64,000 nucleotides of DNA from Mesorhizobium sp. Lineage in GTDB: Bacteria; Pseudomonadota; Alphaproteobacteria; Rhizobiales; Rhizobiaceae. The translations under genes and the position numbers were made by a program. The notes beneath the pieces are model-generated. The model saw nothing but the letters and a program-made list of their open reading frames with translations. It was not told where the DNA came from and searched no databases. Below are positions 10,843-21,417 of the stretch, piece by piece. The stretch is from the NCBI RefSeq assembly GCF_004963255.1, contig NZ_SUGA01000002.1, positions 16,760 through 80,759 of the forward strand, given 5' to 3'. Positions within the stretch are counted from its first letter, which is position 1; each line of letters begins with the position of its first letter.

Positions 10843-11283
10843 ATGCGCTATCTGCACACAATGGTCCGCGTCGCCGATATCGACCAATCGCTCGATTTCT
10901 ACTGCAACAAGCTCGGCCTGAAGGAGGTCCGCCGCTACGAAAACGAGCAGGGCCGCTACACGCTGATCTTCCTCGCCGCGCCCGAAGACGAGCAGAGTGG
11001 CATCAACGAGAAGGCGCCGCTGGTCGAGCTGACCTACAATTGGGACCCGGAGGACTACAAGGGCGGCCGCAATTTCGGCCACCTCGCCTATGAGGTCGAC
11101 GACATCTACGCCACCTGCCAGAAGTTGATGGACAATGGCGTGACCATCAACCGTCCGCCGCGCGACGGCAACATGGCCTTCATCCGCTCGCCGGACGGCA
11201 TCTCGATCGAGCTCTTGCAGAAAGGTCCGGCCAAGGCAAAGGCCGAACCTTGGGCGTCGATGGCGAATACGGGCGTCTGGTAA
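10843..11283 (+). CDS. gloA: Lactoylglutathione lyase (glyoxalase I)
   Basis: MRYLHTMVRVADIDQSLDFYCNKLGLKEVRRYENEQGRYTLIFL. Confidence 0.93.
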   Translation: MRYLHTMVRVADIDQSLDFYCNKLGLKEVRRYENEQGRYTLIFLAAPEDEQSGINEKAPLVELTYNWDPEDYKGGRNFGHLAYEVDDIYATCQKLMDNGVTINRPPRDGNMAFIRSPDGISIELLQKGPAKAKAEPWASMANTGVW

Positions 11284-11357
11284 AACCCGGCGATCCGCGC
11301 CGATTTGACCGCCGCCGCTGGCGTTTCGCCAGATGCTGCCTATCTACCGGGAATTGG

Positions 11358-11386
11358 CGCCAGCCTCATTCAGGCTGGCGTTTCTT
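11358..11386 (+). terminator. Rho-independent terminator downstream of gloA
   Basis: CGCCAGCCT-CATTC-AGGCTGGCG stem followed by TTTCTT. Confidence 0.7.
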
Positions 11387-11405
11387 CATGCGCCAGGGGA
11401 ATTTC

Positions 11406-11693
11406 ATGCCGACCAGCCGCGCCGATGTCGCCACCGAACATGCCAGCCGCTATCTGCAGCAGCTCTGCAAGCACTGGTCGCACAAATTCCCGGTCGAGTT
11501 CGACCCGCGCCACGGCGCTATCCAGCTCTCGATCGGCCGCACCGTCATGGACGCCGACGATCAGGCGCTGCACATTGCTCTGGCCGCCGACGATGAAGCT
11601 TCGCTGGACCGGTTGGAGAGCGTGGTCGCCGACCATATCAAGCGCTTCGCCTTCCGCGAGGAATTGACTTTCGACTGGCAAAAGGCCGCCTGA
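11406..11693 (+). CDS. DUF2218 domain protein
   Basis: ATEHASRYLQQLCKHWSHKFPVEFDPRHGAIQLSIG...FDW. Confidence 0.85.
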   Translation: MPTSRADVATEHASRYLQQLCKHWSHKFPVEFDPRHGAIQLSIGRTVMDADDQALHIALAADDEASLDRLESVVADHIKRFAFREELTFDWQKAA

Positions 11694-11703
11694 CAATCGG
11701 CGA

Positions 11704-12264
11704 TCAGCCGTTGGCCTTACCGGCCATCTCGAGTAACGCCAACACGCTGCGCCAGTTTCGCGCCGTGCCAGGCACCTTCAAGGTGCGCGGGATCAGATTG
11801 GCAAACACCGATCTGCCGAGCCCGTCCGGCGCGTGCAGGTAAAGCACGTCGCCCTTGATCTCGAAGCGCTCGGGGCCGGTGCATTTGTCGGCGAGCCGCT
11901 GCGTCTCCTCGGCCGTCGGCTCGCGCTCCAGCGCATAGGCATGCAGCTTGGTCGGCTCCCCGACGATCTCGGGATAGGGATTGTCCTTCACCAGCCGCTC
12001 GAACCAGCCGGCATCGCGCACCATGATGCGCGAATTGAAACCCCATTTCTTCTCGAAGGCCGCCTCGATCTCCTTGGTGAGCGCTGCCGCATCCCCTTTC
12101 TTCGCCCGGAACACGACATTGCCGCTCTGTACATAGGTCGCGACATCGGTGAAGCCGAGGCCCTCGAAGAAGGCTTTGAGCTCCGCCATCTTGACGATGC
12201 GGTTGCCACCGACATTGAAGCCGGAAAACAACGCGACGAAGACCGTGCCTTGTTTTTCGCTCAT
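11704..12264 (-). CDS. DUF1697 domain protein
   Basis: VFVALFSGFNVGGNRIVKMAELKAFFEGLGFTDVATYVQSGNVVF. Confidence 0.9.
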   Translation of the reverse strand: MSEKQGTVFVALFSGFNVGGNRIVKMAELKAFFEGLGFTDVATYVQSGNVVFRAKKGDAAALTKEIEAAFEKKWGFNSRIMVRDAGWFERLVKDNPYPEIVGEPTKLHAYALEREPTAEETQRLADKCTGPERFEIKGDVLYLHAPDGLGRSVFANLIPRTLKVPGTARNWRSVLALLEMAGKANG

Positions 12265-13517
12265 ATGATGAAGCCCGCCAGGGTCTCGTTGTCGGTGATA
12301 TCCTGATACTGCACGCCCTCGGCGTCGAAATTGGCCTTCAGCAGGTCGAAATTGCGCCGGTCCTTGGTCTCGATGCCGATCAGCACCGAGCCGAAATTGC
12401 GCGCCGACTTCTTCAGATATTCGAAGCGGGCGATGTCGTCGTCGGGACCGAGCATTTCGAGGAAATCGCGCAATGCGCCAGGCCGCTGCGGGAAGCGGAT
12501 GATGAAATACTTCTTCAGCCCCTCGAAGCGCAGCGCCCGCTCCTTCACGTCCGGCAGCCGCTCGAAGTCGAAATTGCCGCCGGATACGACCGCGACGATG
12601 GTCTTGCCCCTGATCTCCTTGCGCGAAAAATCCTTCAGCGCGTCGATAGCCAGCGCGCCGGCCGGCTCCAGCACGACGCCCTCGACATTGAGCATCTCGA
12701 TCATGGTGGCGCAGAGCCGGTTCTCCGGAACCAGCCGCACGGCGTCGGCGGTGAAGTCCTTGAGGTGGCGCAACGGCTCGCGGCCGATCTCCGCCACCGC
12801 GGCGCCGTCGACGAAATTATCGACCTTGGCGAGCTTCACCCGCTTGCCGCTGGCCAAGCTTTCACGCAGGCTCGGCGCGCCGGCAGGCTCGCAGAACACG
12901 AAACGCGGGTCGCGATGCTGGTCGGCGAAATAGTGGGTCACGCCGGCGGCAAGGCCGCCGCCGCCCACCGGCAGCATGACGATGTCGGGCACGCGCCCGC
13001 CCGGCATCTGCGCCGCGATCTCATAGGCGACCGTCGCCTGGCCCTCGATGATGTCTTTGTGGTCAAAGGGCGGCACCATATGCGCACCGGCGCTTTCGGT
13101 GAATTCGAAGGCGGCGCGGTAGCAATCGTCGAAGAAGTCGCCGACCAGCCTGATCTCGACGAAATCGCCGCCGAACAGCCGCGTCTTGTCGATCTTCTGC
13201 TGCGGCGTCGTCACCGGCATGAACACAACGCCCTTCTTGCCGAAATGGCGGCAGACAAAGGCAAAGCCCTGCGCATGGTTGCCGGCGGAGGCGCAGACGA
13301 ACAGCTCGGCCTTGTTGCCGGCGGCAAGCGCCTTGCGGAAGAAATTGAAGGCGCCCCTGATCTTGTAGGAGCGCACCGGCGTCAGGTCCTCGCGCTTCAA
13401 CAGCACGCGGGCGCCGGTCTTCTTCGACAGATAGTCGTTCTCCTGGAGCGGCGTTTCCGGAAAGATCTCGCGGATCGCTTCGGCGGCCATAGCGACGCGG
13501 GCGGAAAAGCTGTTCAC
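12261..13517 (-). CDS. ilvA: Threonine ammonia-lyase (threonine dehydratase)
   Basis: KREDLTPVRSYKIRGAFNF PLP-Lys motif, GGGGLAAG, C-terminal ACT-like domain; GTG start at 13517 (VNSFSARVAM). Confidence 0.93.
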   Translation of the reverse strand: MNSFSARVAMAAEAIREIFPETPLQENDYLSKKTGARVLLKREDLTPVRSYKIRGAFNFFRKALAAGNKAELFVCASAGNHAQGFAFVCRHFGKKGVVFMPVTTPQQKIDKTRLFGGDFVEIRLVGDFFDDCYRAAFEFTESAGAHMVPPFDHKDIIEGQATVAYEIAAQMPGGRVPDIVMLPVGGGGLAAGVTHYFADQHRDPRFVFCEPAGAPSLRESLASGKRVKLAKVDNFVDGAAVAEIGREPLRHLKDFTADAVRLVPENRLCATMIEMLNVEGVVLEPAGALAIDALKDFSRKEIRGKTIVAVVSGGNFDFERLPDVKERALRFEGLKKYFIIRFPQRPGALRDFLEMLGPDDDIARFEYLKKSARNFGSVLIGIETKDRRNFDLLKANFDAEGVQYQDITDNETLAGFII

Positions 13518-13749
13518 TACAAGTCCCTCATTTTCGATCTCGCCGGCACGCGCCAGCACCCCTGCCGGTGCCCGCAACCTTCCTGCCGCCCTTTTGGCTT
13601 TCGCGCAACACCCCGATGGTCCTCGCCCGGCGCTGAGCGGATTTCCGCTGGACACGACTTACTTTAGCCGCACTTCGGCTGTCCGGGAGATTTCCGCGGA
13701 GGTGGACGGCCAATCGCGGCCGAAGTGGAATTGCAGCGGAAGTGTCGAC

Positions 13750-14826
13750 GTGCGGTTGAAGACGATTTTCATCATTGCCCTTGCGCTGCTGACGGCAGGC
13801 TGCGCGGGTCCCCAGACGCAGGAAATCCTGGGCAGCGTGGTCGTGCCGACCCAGGCGACCGAGATCGCGGGCAACCATTCGATCTTCATCGCCACCACGC
13901 GCAAGCGGTCCGACGATCCGAACAAGGTCTTCGACGGCGAGCGCTCAGCGACGCTCAACTACGCCCGTGTCAACGTCACCGTTCCGCCGGTTCACCAGAC
14001 CGGCCAGATCGAGCGCCGCTCGCGCGGCAAGTCGGACGATCCGACCAAGTATTTCATGGCCTCGGAAGTCGTCGGCTACGACACGCAGCCGAAATTCACC
14101 AGCGCCCTCAACGCCGACATCGACGCCCGCGGCGGACGTGTGATGGTCTTTGTCCATGGCTACAACACCGGCTTCGACGACGCCGTCTACAGGCTCACCC
14201 AGATCGTCCATGATTCCGGCTATCCCGGCACGCCGGTGCTGTTCTCCTGGGCGTCAGGCGCCAAGACCACCGATTATGTCTATGACAAGGAAAGTGCCGC
14301 CGCCGCCCGCGACCAGTTGGAAGTGACGCTCAGGATGCTGGCGCAGACCGGCGCCCGGCGCATCGACATCGTCGCCCATTCGATGGGAACCTGGGTGACG
14401 ATGGAAACGCTGCGCCAGCTCGCCATCACCGGCGACCGCGACCTCAGCGGCAAGCTGGGCGACGTGGTGCTCGCATCGCCCGATATCGATGTCGACGTCT
14501 TCAAGAGCCAGATGCGCCGCTACGGCAAGCCGGACAAGCCCTTCATCCTGCTCCTGTCGGATGACGACCGGGCGCTCAGGCTCTCCGGCCTGATCGCCGG
14601 CTCGCGGCCGCGCGTCGGCGACTATCGGGACGCCGCCGACCTCGCCTCCTATGGCGTCACGGTGGTCGACCTTTCCAAGATGAAGGGCGGCGACAGCTTC
14701 AATCACACCAAGTTCGCCGACAATCCGATGATGGTGCAGATGATCGGTCAGCGGCTGCGCGAGGACGACGGCTTTGCCAGCGACCGCGACGTCACCGACC
14801 GCATTCGCCAACTGGCGGCGCAGTAG
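13750..14826 (+). CDS. Lipoprotein alpha/beta hydrolase (DUF900-like), paralog 1
   Basis: Lipobox LLTAGC, VFVHGYNTGFDDAVYR, DIVAHSMGTW; GTG start. Confidence 0.85.
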   Translation: MRLKTIFIIALALLTAGCAGPQTQEILGSVVVPTQATEIAGNHSIFIATTRKRSDDPNKVFDGERSATLNYARVNVTVPPVHQTGQIERRSRGKSDDPTKYFMASEVVGYDTQPKFTSALNADIDARGGRVMVFVHGYNTGFDDAVYRLTQIVHDSGYPGTPVLFSWASGAKTTDYVYDKESAAAARDQLEVTLRMLAQTGARRIDIVAHSMGTWVTMETLRQLAITGDRDLSGKLGDVVLASPDIDVDVFKSQMRRYGKPDKPFILLLSDDDRALRLSGLIAGSRPRVGDYRDAADLASYGVTVVDLSKMKGGDSFNHTKFADNPMMVQMIGQRLREDDGFASDRDVTDRIRQLAAQ

Positions 14827-14932
14827 TCCCAACCGCGCAGTTTTGGCCTTGCACAGACTTTGAACTGGACCCGGCCGCCGTCTGGCTTTATCGGAATAGT
14901 CGGAGAGGTTTGCCGCCCTTGGGGGATCCCGG

Positions 14933-16099
14933 GTGATCTTGCTTGTTAGGATTGTGCTTGGACTTGCGTTTGCGCTTGCCGTCAGCGGCTGCGCCGGCCA
15001 GAGCGCGCACGACCTTCTCAATCGCAAGCCCGTTAGCGCGCCAGCCTCCGACATTGCCGCCACGCATGAGATCTTCGTCGCCACCACCCGCCAGCAGGCG
15101 ACCAAGGACCCGCGCCAGGTGTTCGACGGCGACCGTTCGCTGACCACCAGTTACGCCCGCGTCGACGTCACCGTGCCGAAGATCCACCAGGTCGGCGCGA
15201 TCGAGCGCGCCAAGGGCTCGGCCGACTCCAACCCCGCCAAGCAGTTCACGGCCACCGACGTCGTCCACTATGGCGACGCGCAGCAATTCGCCAAGGCGAT
15301 CGGCGCCGACATCTCCATGCGCGGCGACCGCGCTTTGGTGTTCGTGCACGGTTTCAACAATGGTTTTGACGACGGCGTCTATCGCATCACGCAGATAGCG
15401 CATGACGCCAAATATCCGGGCACGCCGGTGCTGTTTTCCTGGGCATCGAGCGGCAAGACCACCGGCTACATCTACGACAAGGACAGTTCGACCGCAGCGC
15501 GCGACGACCTCGAGGCGACGCTGCGGATGCTCGCCAAAACACGCGTCAAGAGCATCGACATCATCGCCCATTCGATGGGCACCTGGCTGACGATGGAAGC
15601 GCTGCGCCAGCTCGCCATCACCGGCGACCGCGATCTGAACGGCAAGCTCGGCTATGTCGTTCTGGCGTCGCCGGACATCGACGTCGACGTCTTCAAGAAG
15701 CAGATGATCCGCTACGGCAAGCCCGACAAGCCCTTCGCCATCCTGCTTTCAGGCGACGACCGCGCGCTGAAGCTGTCGAGCTTCATCTCCGGCGACAAGC
15801 CGCGCGTCGGCGACTACGGCAATGCGGCCGATCTCGCGAGTTACGGCGTGGTTGTTGCGGATCTGACCAACACCAAAGGCGGCGACCGTTTGAACCATGC
15901 CAAATTCGCCGATAACCCGATCCTGGTGCAATTGCTTGGCGACCGGCTGCGCACGCCGGCAGCCCTGCGAGCGGGCGAACCTCAGGGAGCCGGGTTGGAC
16001 AATATCGGCCAAGGGCTCGGCAAAGCCGTGGGATCGGTCGCCGAAGTGGTCATCACCACGCCGTTCAAAGTGCTGACCATAGCCACCGGCGGCGAATAG
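14933..16099 (+). CDS. Lipoprotein alpha/beta hydrolase (DUF900-like), paralog 2
   Basis: Lipobox AVSGC, VFVHGFNNGFDDGVYRITQIAHDAKYPGTPVLFSWASSGKTTGYIYDKDS, DIIAHSMGTW; collinear with paralog 1. Confidence 0.85.
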   Translation: MILLVRIVLGLAFALAVSGCAGQSAHDLLNRKPVSAPASDIAATHEIFVATTRQQATKDPRQVFDGDRSLTTSYARVDVTVPKIHQVGAIERAKGSADSNPAKQFTATDVVHYGDAQQFAKAIGADISMRGDRALVFVHGFNNGFDDGVYRITQIAHDAKYPGTPVLFSWASSGKTTGYIYDKDSSTAARDDLEATLRMLAKTRVKSIDIIAHSMGTWLTMEALRQLAITGDRDLNGKLGYVVLASPDIDVDVFKKQMIRYGKPDKPFAILLSGDDRALKLSSFISGDKPRVGDYGNAADLASYGVVVADLTNTKGGDRLNHAKFADNPILVQLLGDRLRTPAALRAGEPQGAGLDNIGQGLGKAVGSVAEVVITTPFKVLTIATGGE

Positions 16100-16111
16100 C
16101 GCCGGTCCCGC

Positions 16112-17928
16112 TCAGATAAAAAGATCGACCTTCTGGAAGGTCGTCACGTCGACAAGGCCGACATCCGATATCCTGAGCTCCGGAATGACCACCAGCGCAA
16201 GCAGCGAGTGCTGCATATAGGCGTTGTTGAGCGAGCAGCCGACCTTGCGCATGGCCGCGGTCAGTTGCTCGGCCTTCGCCGCGACGATCTCGGCGCGTTC
16301 GTCGGACATCAAGCCGGCGATCGGCATCTCGACCAGCGCCAGTTCCTTACCCTTGGAATAGAGCACCACGCCTCCCCCCACCTCGCCCGCCGGTTGACGG
16401 CCAAAGCCATGTCTTGCTTGTTGGTGCCGACGACGATGATGTGGTGCGCGTCATGCGCCACGCTCGACGCCATCGCGCAGTCCTCCACATAGCCGAAACC
16501 GGAGACGAAGGCGTTGGTGACGCCGCCCGTGCCGCGATGGCGCTCGACCAGGGCGATCTGACAGATGTCGTTGCGCCGATCCATGGCGACCAACCCGTCC
16601 TCGACCGGCAGGTCGGCTTCGAGAGCCCGCGTCGGCGCCTGGTTCTCGATCACGCCGATCACCCGCGCCCGCACCTCGTTGGCGCCCTGCGGGGCCGCAA
16701 TGTCGAAATCCTTCGCCGCGAGCGTCTTGCCGAGCTTGACCGTATTCTTCGCGGATTTGGGATAGTCATAGGCCGGAATGTCGATCTCGAGCTTGCCGGC
16801 CTTGGCCAGCCTCACACCCCGACCATAGACCTCGTCAATCCGCATCTCGGCGAGATCGGACACGATCAACAGGTCGGCCAGCCTCCCCGGCGCGATCGAG
16901 CCGATCTCGCGCTCCAGCCTGAAATGCTGCGCGGTGTTGAGCGTCGCCATCTGGATCGCCGTCACCGGCTTCAGGCCCTGTTGGATGGCATGCCGCACCA
17001 CCCGGTCCATATGGCCTTCGTGCACCAGCGTGCCGGAATGGCTGTCATCGGTGCACAAGATGAAGTTGCGCGGGTCGATGCCGCCTTCGGTCACCGCTTT
17101 GATCTGCGCCGCGACGTCGTACCAGGCCGACCCCAGCCGCAGCATCGCCTTCATGCCCTGGCGCACGCGCGCGATCGCGTCCTCGGCGCGCGTGCCTTCA
17201 TGGTCGTCCTCCGCGCCACCGGCGACATAGCCGTGGAACGGCAGGCCTAGATCGGGCGACGCATAATGCCCTCCGACCGTCTTGCCGGCCTTGACGGTCT
17301 CGGCAATCTCGCCCGACATCACCGGATTGTTGGCGGCGACGCCGGGGAAATTCATCACCTCGCCAAGCCCGATGATGTTTTCCCATGTCATGGCCTCGGC
17401 CACGTCGGCGACCGTCAATTCGGCGCCGGCATGCTCCAGTCCCGGCGCCGACGGCACGCAAGACGGCATCTGCACATGCACGTTGATCGGCATCGCCACC
17501 GCCTCGTCATGCATCAGCCTGACTCCCGTTAGTCCGAGCACATTGGCGATCTCGTGCGGATCGATGAACATCGAGGTGGTGCCATGCGGGATCACCGCGC
17601 GGCAGAACTCCGTCACCGTCACCATGCCGCTTTCGACATGCATATGCGCATCGCAAAGGCCGGGCGCCAGATAGCGCCCGCCGGCATCGACGACCTTGGT
17701 CCCCGGCCCGATGGCATGGCTGGCATTCGGCCCACAATAGGCGAAGCGCCCGGCGGCGATGGCGATGTCCGTGCCGGGTATGATCTCGCCCGAATGGACA
17801 TTCACCCAGCGCCCGTTGCGGATGACCAGATCCGCGGGCTTTCGGCCCATCGCGACATCGACCAGATGTGTCGCCACCTCCGTCCACGGCTTCGGCTTTA
17901 CGGTGCTAGTCGGCTTGGCGTTCGTCAT
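16112..17928 (-). pseudogene. ade: Adenine deaminase, frameshifted near 16385-16392 (pseudogene or sequencing error)
   Basis: Frame 1 gives MTNAKPTSTV...HHIIVVGTNKQDMALAVNR, then a different frame continues EVGGGVVLYSKGKELALVEMPIAGLMSDERAEIV...NNAYMQHSLLALVVIPELRISDVGLVDVTTF. Confidence 0.88.
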
Positions 17929-18087
17929 TGGCGAGTTCCTCTGCATGAGGCACTTTGGCAAATGTCGGTGCCTGGGGCCAGAGCATCAGGTCGTAAACCA
18001 CTGTTGCAGAGATGCAATTCCGTTCAGCGACGAAAGGGGCTAGTCTTTCTCGAGGAGTCTTTCGGAACCGCCATTTCGGAGTGCTCG

Positions 18088-18744
18088 ATGCGTCGACTGA
18101 CGCTCGCCAGTGCCGGCTTTCTTGCCCTGCTGTCCGGGTCTGCCTTGGCGGCGGATCTGGGTGCTGATCTGCCGATGACCGCGCCTGGCTTCGACTGGAC
18201 CGGCTATTATGCCGGCATGCAGGCCGGCTATGGCTGGGGTCGGTCCGACATCAGCGTCGACGGCGGTTCGGTTAAGCCCGACATCGACGGCGGTTTCGTC
18301 GGGGGCCACGTCGCGGGGCTCTGGCAGTTCGACCAGGCGGTGCTCGGCGCCGAGGCCGACCTCAACTACGCCTCGATCGACGGCGCAGCCGATGCGGGCC
18401 TGGCCAACACATTCGGCACCGACGTCAAGTGGTTTGGATCGGTCAATGCCAAGGCCGGCTACGCCATGGATCGCCTGCTGATCTATGGCATTGGCGGCGT
18501 CGCGTTCGCCGGCATCGAAACCTCGCAGACGGCGGGCACAAGCTTTGCCCGCACCCGTACCAGCACCGGCTGGACGCTCGGCGCCGGCGTCGACTATGCC
18601 TTGACCAATAATGTCGTTGTCGGCGCGCAATACCGCTACTACGATTTCGGCAAGGAGCATTTCGACGCTTCGGACACTTTCACCGAGCGCGATCAGGACG
18701 TGAAGCTCCAGACGCTGGGCGTGAATTTCAGCTATAAATTCTGA
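18088..18744 (+). CDS. Outer-membrane beta-barrel protein (Omp25/OmpA-like porin family)
   Basis: Signal peptide; FDWTGYYAGMQAGYGWG...TGWTLGAGVDYALTNNVVVGAQYRYYDFG...VNFSYKF. Confidence 0.93.
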   Translation: MRRLTLASAGFLALLSGSALAADLGADLPMTAPGFDWTGYYAGMQAGYGWGRSDISVDGGSVKPDIDGGFVGGHVAGLWQFDQAVLGAEADLNYASIDGAADAGLANTFGTDVKWFGSVNAKAGYAMDRLLIYGIGGVAFAGIETSQTAGTSFARTRTSTGWTLGAGVDYALTNNVVVGAQYRYYDFGKEHFDASDTFTERDQDVKLQTLGVNFSYKF

Positions 18745-18997
18745 GGCTTGCCGCCGTGGCGCCGATGCGGAGGACCTCTCGCGCATCAATTTTTGCAAAT
18801 TCAGGTGGCCGGCGCCCGCAGGGGGCGGGGGAATGGGTAGGGGCCTGATGGACGCCGGCCTCGGCGGATCGATCCGCCGCGGTGAACCCTAGCGTTCCTT
18901 TAGCAGATGGTAATTCCGCGATCGCGCCACTTTCCAACCGCCCTGCCCGCCTCGGCGATATAGCGGCATGCTTCGCTGATTGCTTGCGGACGCCCGG

Positions 18998-19261
18998 TCA
19001 GGATCGGTCCGAAGCCCTCTTTCCCTCAGGCATGGCGGCGAGGCACTCCTCCAGGCGCCGCAGCCGTGCCTTTTGCCAGCGCAGCGTATGCGCGACCTCA
19101 TGCAGGTTCCATTTGGCCTTCGAATTGGCGGCCTCGATCAGCCCTCGTTCGAGCCGGTCGATCTCCCCGCGCAGCTGTCGCGCTTCCGCCTCCCTGAGCC
19201 CCCTGATCCAGCCCGCCCCACGCATGGTCCCACCATCAAAACCGGCCCTATGCTTGCACAA
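18998..19261 (-). CDS. Hypothetical small basic coiled-coil-like protein
   Basis: Open frame MRGAGWIRGLREAEARQLRGEIDRLERGLIEAANSKAKWNLHEVAHTLRWQKARLRRLEECL; plausible composition but no recognised family. Confidence 0.4.
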   Translation of the reverse strand: MCKHRAGFDGGTMRGAGWIRGLREAEARQLRGEIDRLERGLIEAANSKAKWNLHEVAHTLRWQKARLRRLEECLAAMPEGKRASDRS

Positions 19262-19405
19262 AAAGGCTAATGAGATCGGTTTGCGGGACTTGGCATTTTA
19301 AACATCACTAATGTTAAATCTACGCGATGGATCGCCCGCGCAAACTGCGCACGATCGGAAACATCGCTTGACGGCTCATATCAGGCATCTGAAAAGGACA
19401 CGCCT

Positions 19406-19491
19406 GCGGACGTGGCGGAATTGGTAGACGCAAGGGACTTAAAATCCCTCGATCTCTGATCGTACGGGTTCGATTCCCGTCGTCCGCACCA
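19406..19491 (+). tRNA. tRNA-Leu(UAA), CCA encoded
   Basis: GCGGACG...GGGACTTAAAATCCCT anticodon loop...GGTTCGATTCC...CGTCCGCACCA; acceptor stem pairs. Confidence 0.97.
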
Positions 19492-19582
19492 ACCTTCGCT
19501 CTTCGATGTGTCCTCCGAAGCCTTGGCGGAGGAGCTTCGGCGACAGGCCACCAACGCCGAAGCATCGTAGCCGAAGACAGGC

Positions 19583-20161
19583 TCAAGCCTTGATCGGGTT
19601 GAGCTTCAAGTGCTGGATCAGGATGATCGTCTTGGCGTCGACGATGCGGCCGTCGGCGATGGCGGCCAGCGCCTCGTCTAAAGGTATTTCCAGAACCTCG
19701 ATGTCCTCGCCCTCCTCCGGCGCGCCGCCGCCGTCGGAAATGCGATCGGCCGGCGAATAGCGCGCGGTGAAGAACCAGAGCCGTTCCGTCACGCTGCCAG
19801 GGCTCATGAATGGCGCGAACAGTCGTTCGATGTCCTTCAACCGGTAACCCAGTTCCTCCTCCGCTTCCTTGCGAATGGCGGTTTCGGGATCGTTTTCGTC
19901 GAGCAGCCCGGCGCAGGCCTCGATCAGCGGCTCGCGGTGACCTACGGCGTAAGCCGGGAAGCGGAACTGCCGCACCAGGAGCACGGTCGAGCGCTGCGGA
20001 TCGAACGGCAGGATCACCGCGCCGTCGCCGCGATCATAGGTCTGGCGGATCTGCGTCTCCCACCGCCCGTCGCGGCGGCGATAGTCGAGCACTGTCTTCT
20101 TCAGCACCGCCCAGTCGTCCGAAAGGACCTCTTCGGAACGGATGCGAATGCGATCTTCCAT
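19583..20161 (-). CDS. NUDIX hydrolase (ADP-ribose / nucleoside-diphosphate-sugar pyrophosphatase type)
   Basis: Nudix-like box GLLDENDPETAIRKEAEEELGYRL. Confidence 0.88.
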   Translation of the reverse strand: MEDRIRIRSEEVLSDDWAVLKKTVLDYRRRDGRWETQIRQTYDRGDGAVILPFDPQRSTVLLVRQFRFPAYAVGHREPLIEACAGLLDENDPETAIRKEAEEELGYRLKDIERLFAPFMSPGSVTERLWFFTARYSPADRISDGGGAPEEGEDIEVLEIPLDEALAAIADGRIVDAKTIILIQHLKLNPIKA

Positions 20162-20313
20162 GATGATCTCCTTGGTGGCGGCAAAGGGGTAGCGACGAAA
20201 GCGCCTCTACGCAATCCGGGAAACCGGCTGGTCCAGCGGCAGTTTCACCGGCTCGTGTCTGGCGTGACGCGCCGCGACTGCCTAGATAGCGGTATCTCTC
20301 CAGGAGCCCGTTC

Positions 20314-21417
20314 ATGACGTCATCGCTTTTCCAGCCGATCACCCTCGGCGACCTCACCTTCCCCAATCGCATCGCGGTCGCCCCCATGTGCCAGTATTCG
20401 GCCGAGGACGGCTCCGCCAGCGACTGGCATCTCCATCACTGGATGAACCTGGCAATGTCGGGCGCCGGCATGGTCACCGTCGAGATGACCGATGTCGAGC
20501 GGCGCGGGCGCATCACGCATGGCTGCCTCGGCCTCTATTCGGACGACAACGAGGCGGCCGCCAAGCGCACGCTCGACGCCGCCAGGCGCGTCGCCGCGCC
20601 CGGCACGAAGTTCGGCGTCCAGCTTGCCCATGCCGGTCGCAAGGCCTCCAACCGCAGACCCTGGGAAGGCGGCGGTCCGCTGCAGCCCGGCGAAGATCCC
20701 TGGCAGACGGTTTCTGCCTCGGCCATTGCCTATGACACGGGCTGGAATGTGCCGCACGCGTTGGAGGATGAGGAGATTCTTGAGCTCATCGCGCGTTTTG
20801 CGCAGTCGGCCGTGCGCGCCGAACGCGCCGGCTTCGATTTCGCCGAACTGCACGCCGCGCATGGCTATCTGATCTTCCAGTTCCTCTCGCCGCTCTCCAA
20901 CCAGCGGACGGACCGCTGGGGCGGGTCGCTCGAAAACCGCATGCGCTTCGCGGTCGAAATCGCCAGGGCGGTCAGGAAGGCCGCCCCGTCCATGATGCTG
21001 GGCGCGCGCCTTTCGGTGAAGGAATGGGTCGACGGCGGTTTCGACGTCGAGGACGCGATCGAGGTGGCCAAGGCGCTGAAGGCCGAGGGCGTCGCCTATA
21101 TCTGCTGCTCCAGCGGCGGCAATTCGCCCCTGCAGCAGGTGCCGCCCGGCCCCGGCTACCAGGTGCATCTGGCCGAAGCCGTGCGCAAGGGCGCCGGCAT
21201 TCCGACGCGCGCCGTGGGGCTGATCGACGATCCGAGCCAGGCCGAGGCGATCGTCGCCGGTGGCCGTGCCGACATGGTGGCGCTGGCCCGCGCCTTCCTC
21301 GCCGACCCGCGCTGGGGCTGGCGCGCGGCGGCGGCGTTCGGCGAGGAAATCCATCCGGCGCCCCAGCTGGCGCGTTCGGTGACGACAATGCGGCATTGGA
21401 TGAAGGCCGCCGGCTAG
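20314..21417 (+). CDS. NADH:flavin oxidoreductase (Old Yellow Enzyme, YqjM-like)
   Basis: FPNRIAVAPMCQYSAEDG, FAELHAAHGYLIFQFLSPLSNQRTDRWGGSLENR. Confidence 0.95.
   Translation: MTSSLFQPITLGDLTFPNRIAVAPMCQYSAEDGSASDWHLHHWMNLAMSGAGMVTVEMTDVERRGRITHGCLGLYSDDNEAAAKRTLDAARRVAAPGTKFGVQLAHAGRKASNRRPWEGGGPLQPGEDPWQTVSASAIAYDTGWNVPHALEDEEILELIARFAQSAVRAERAGFDFAELHAAHGYLIFQFLSPLSNQRTDRWGGSLENRMRFAVEIARAVRKAAPSMMLGARLSVKEWVDGGFDVEDAIEVAKALKAEGVAYICCSSGGNSPLQQVPPGPGYQVHLAEAVRKGAGIPTRAVGLIDDPSQAEAIVAGGRADMVALARAFLADPRWGWRAAAAFGEEIHPAPQLARSVTTMRHWMKAAG

Noticed and set aside
19295-19325. AT-rich imperfect inverted repeat TTTAAACATCACTAATGTTAAAT upstream of tRNA-Leu
   Set aside because: Only 5 bp of perfect pairing per arm; more likely part of an AT-rich promoter region.
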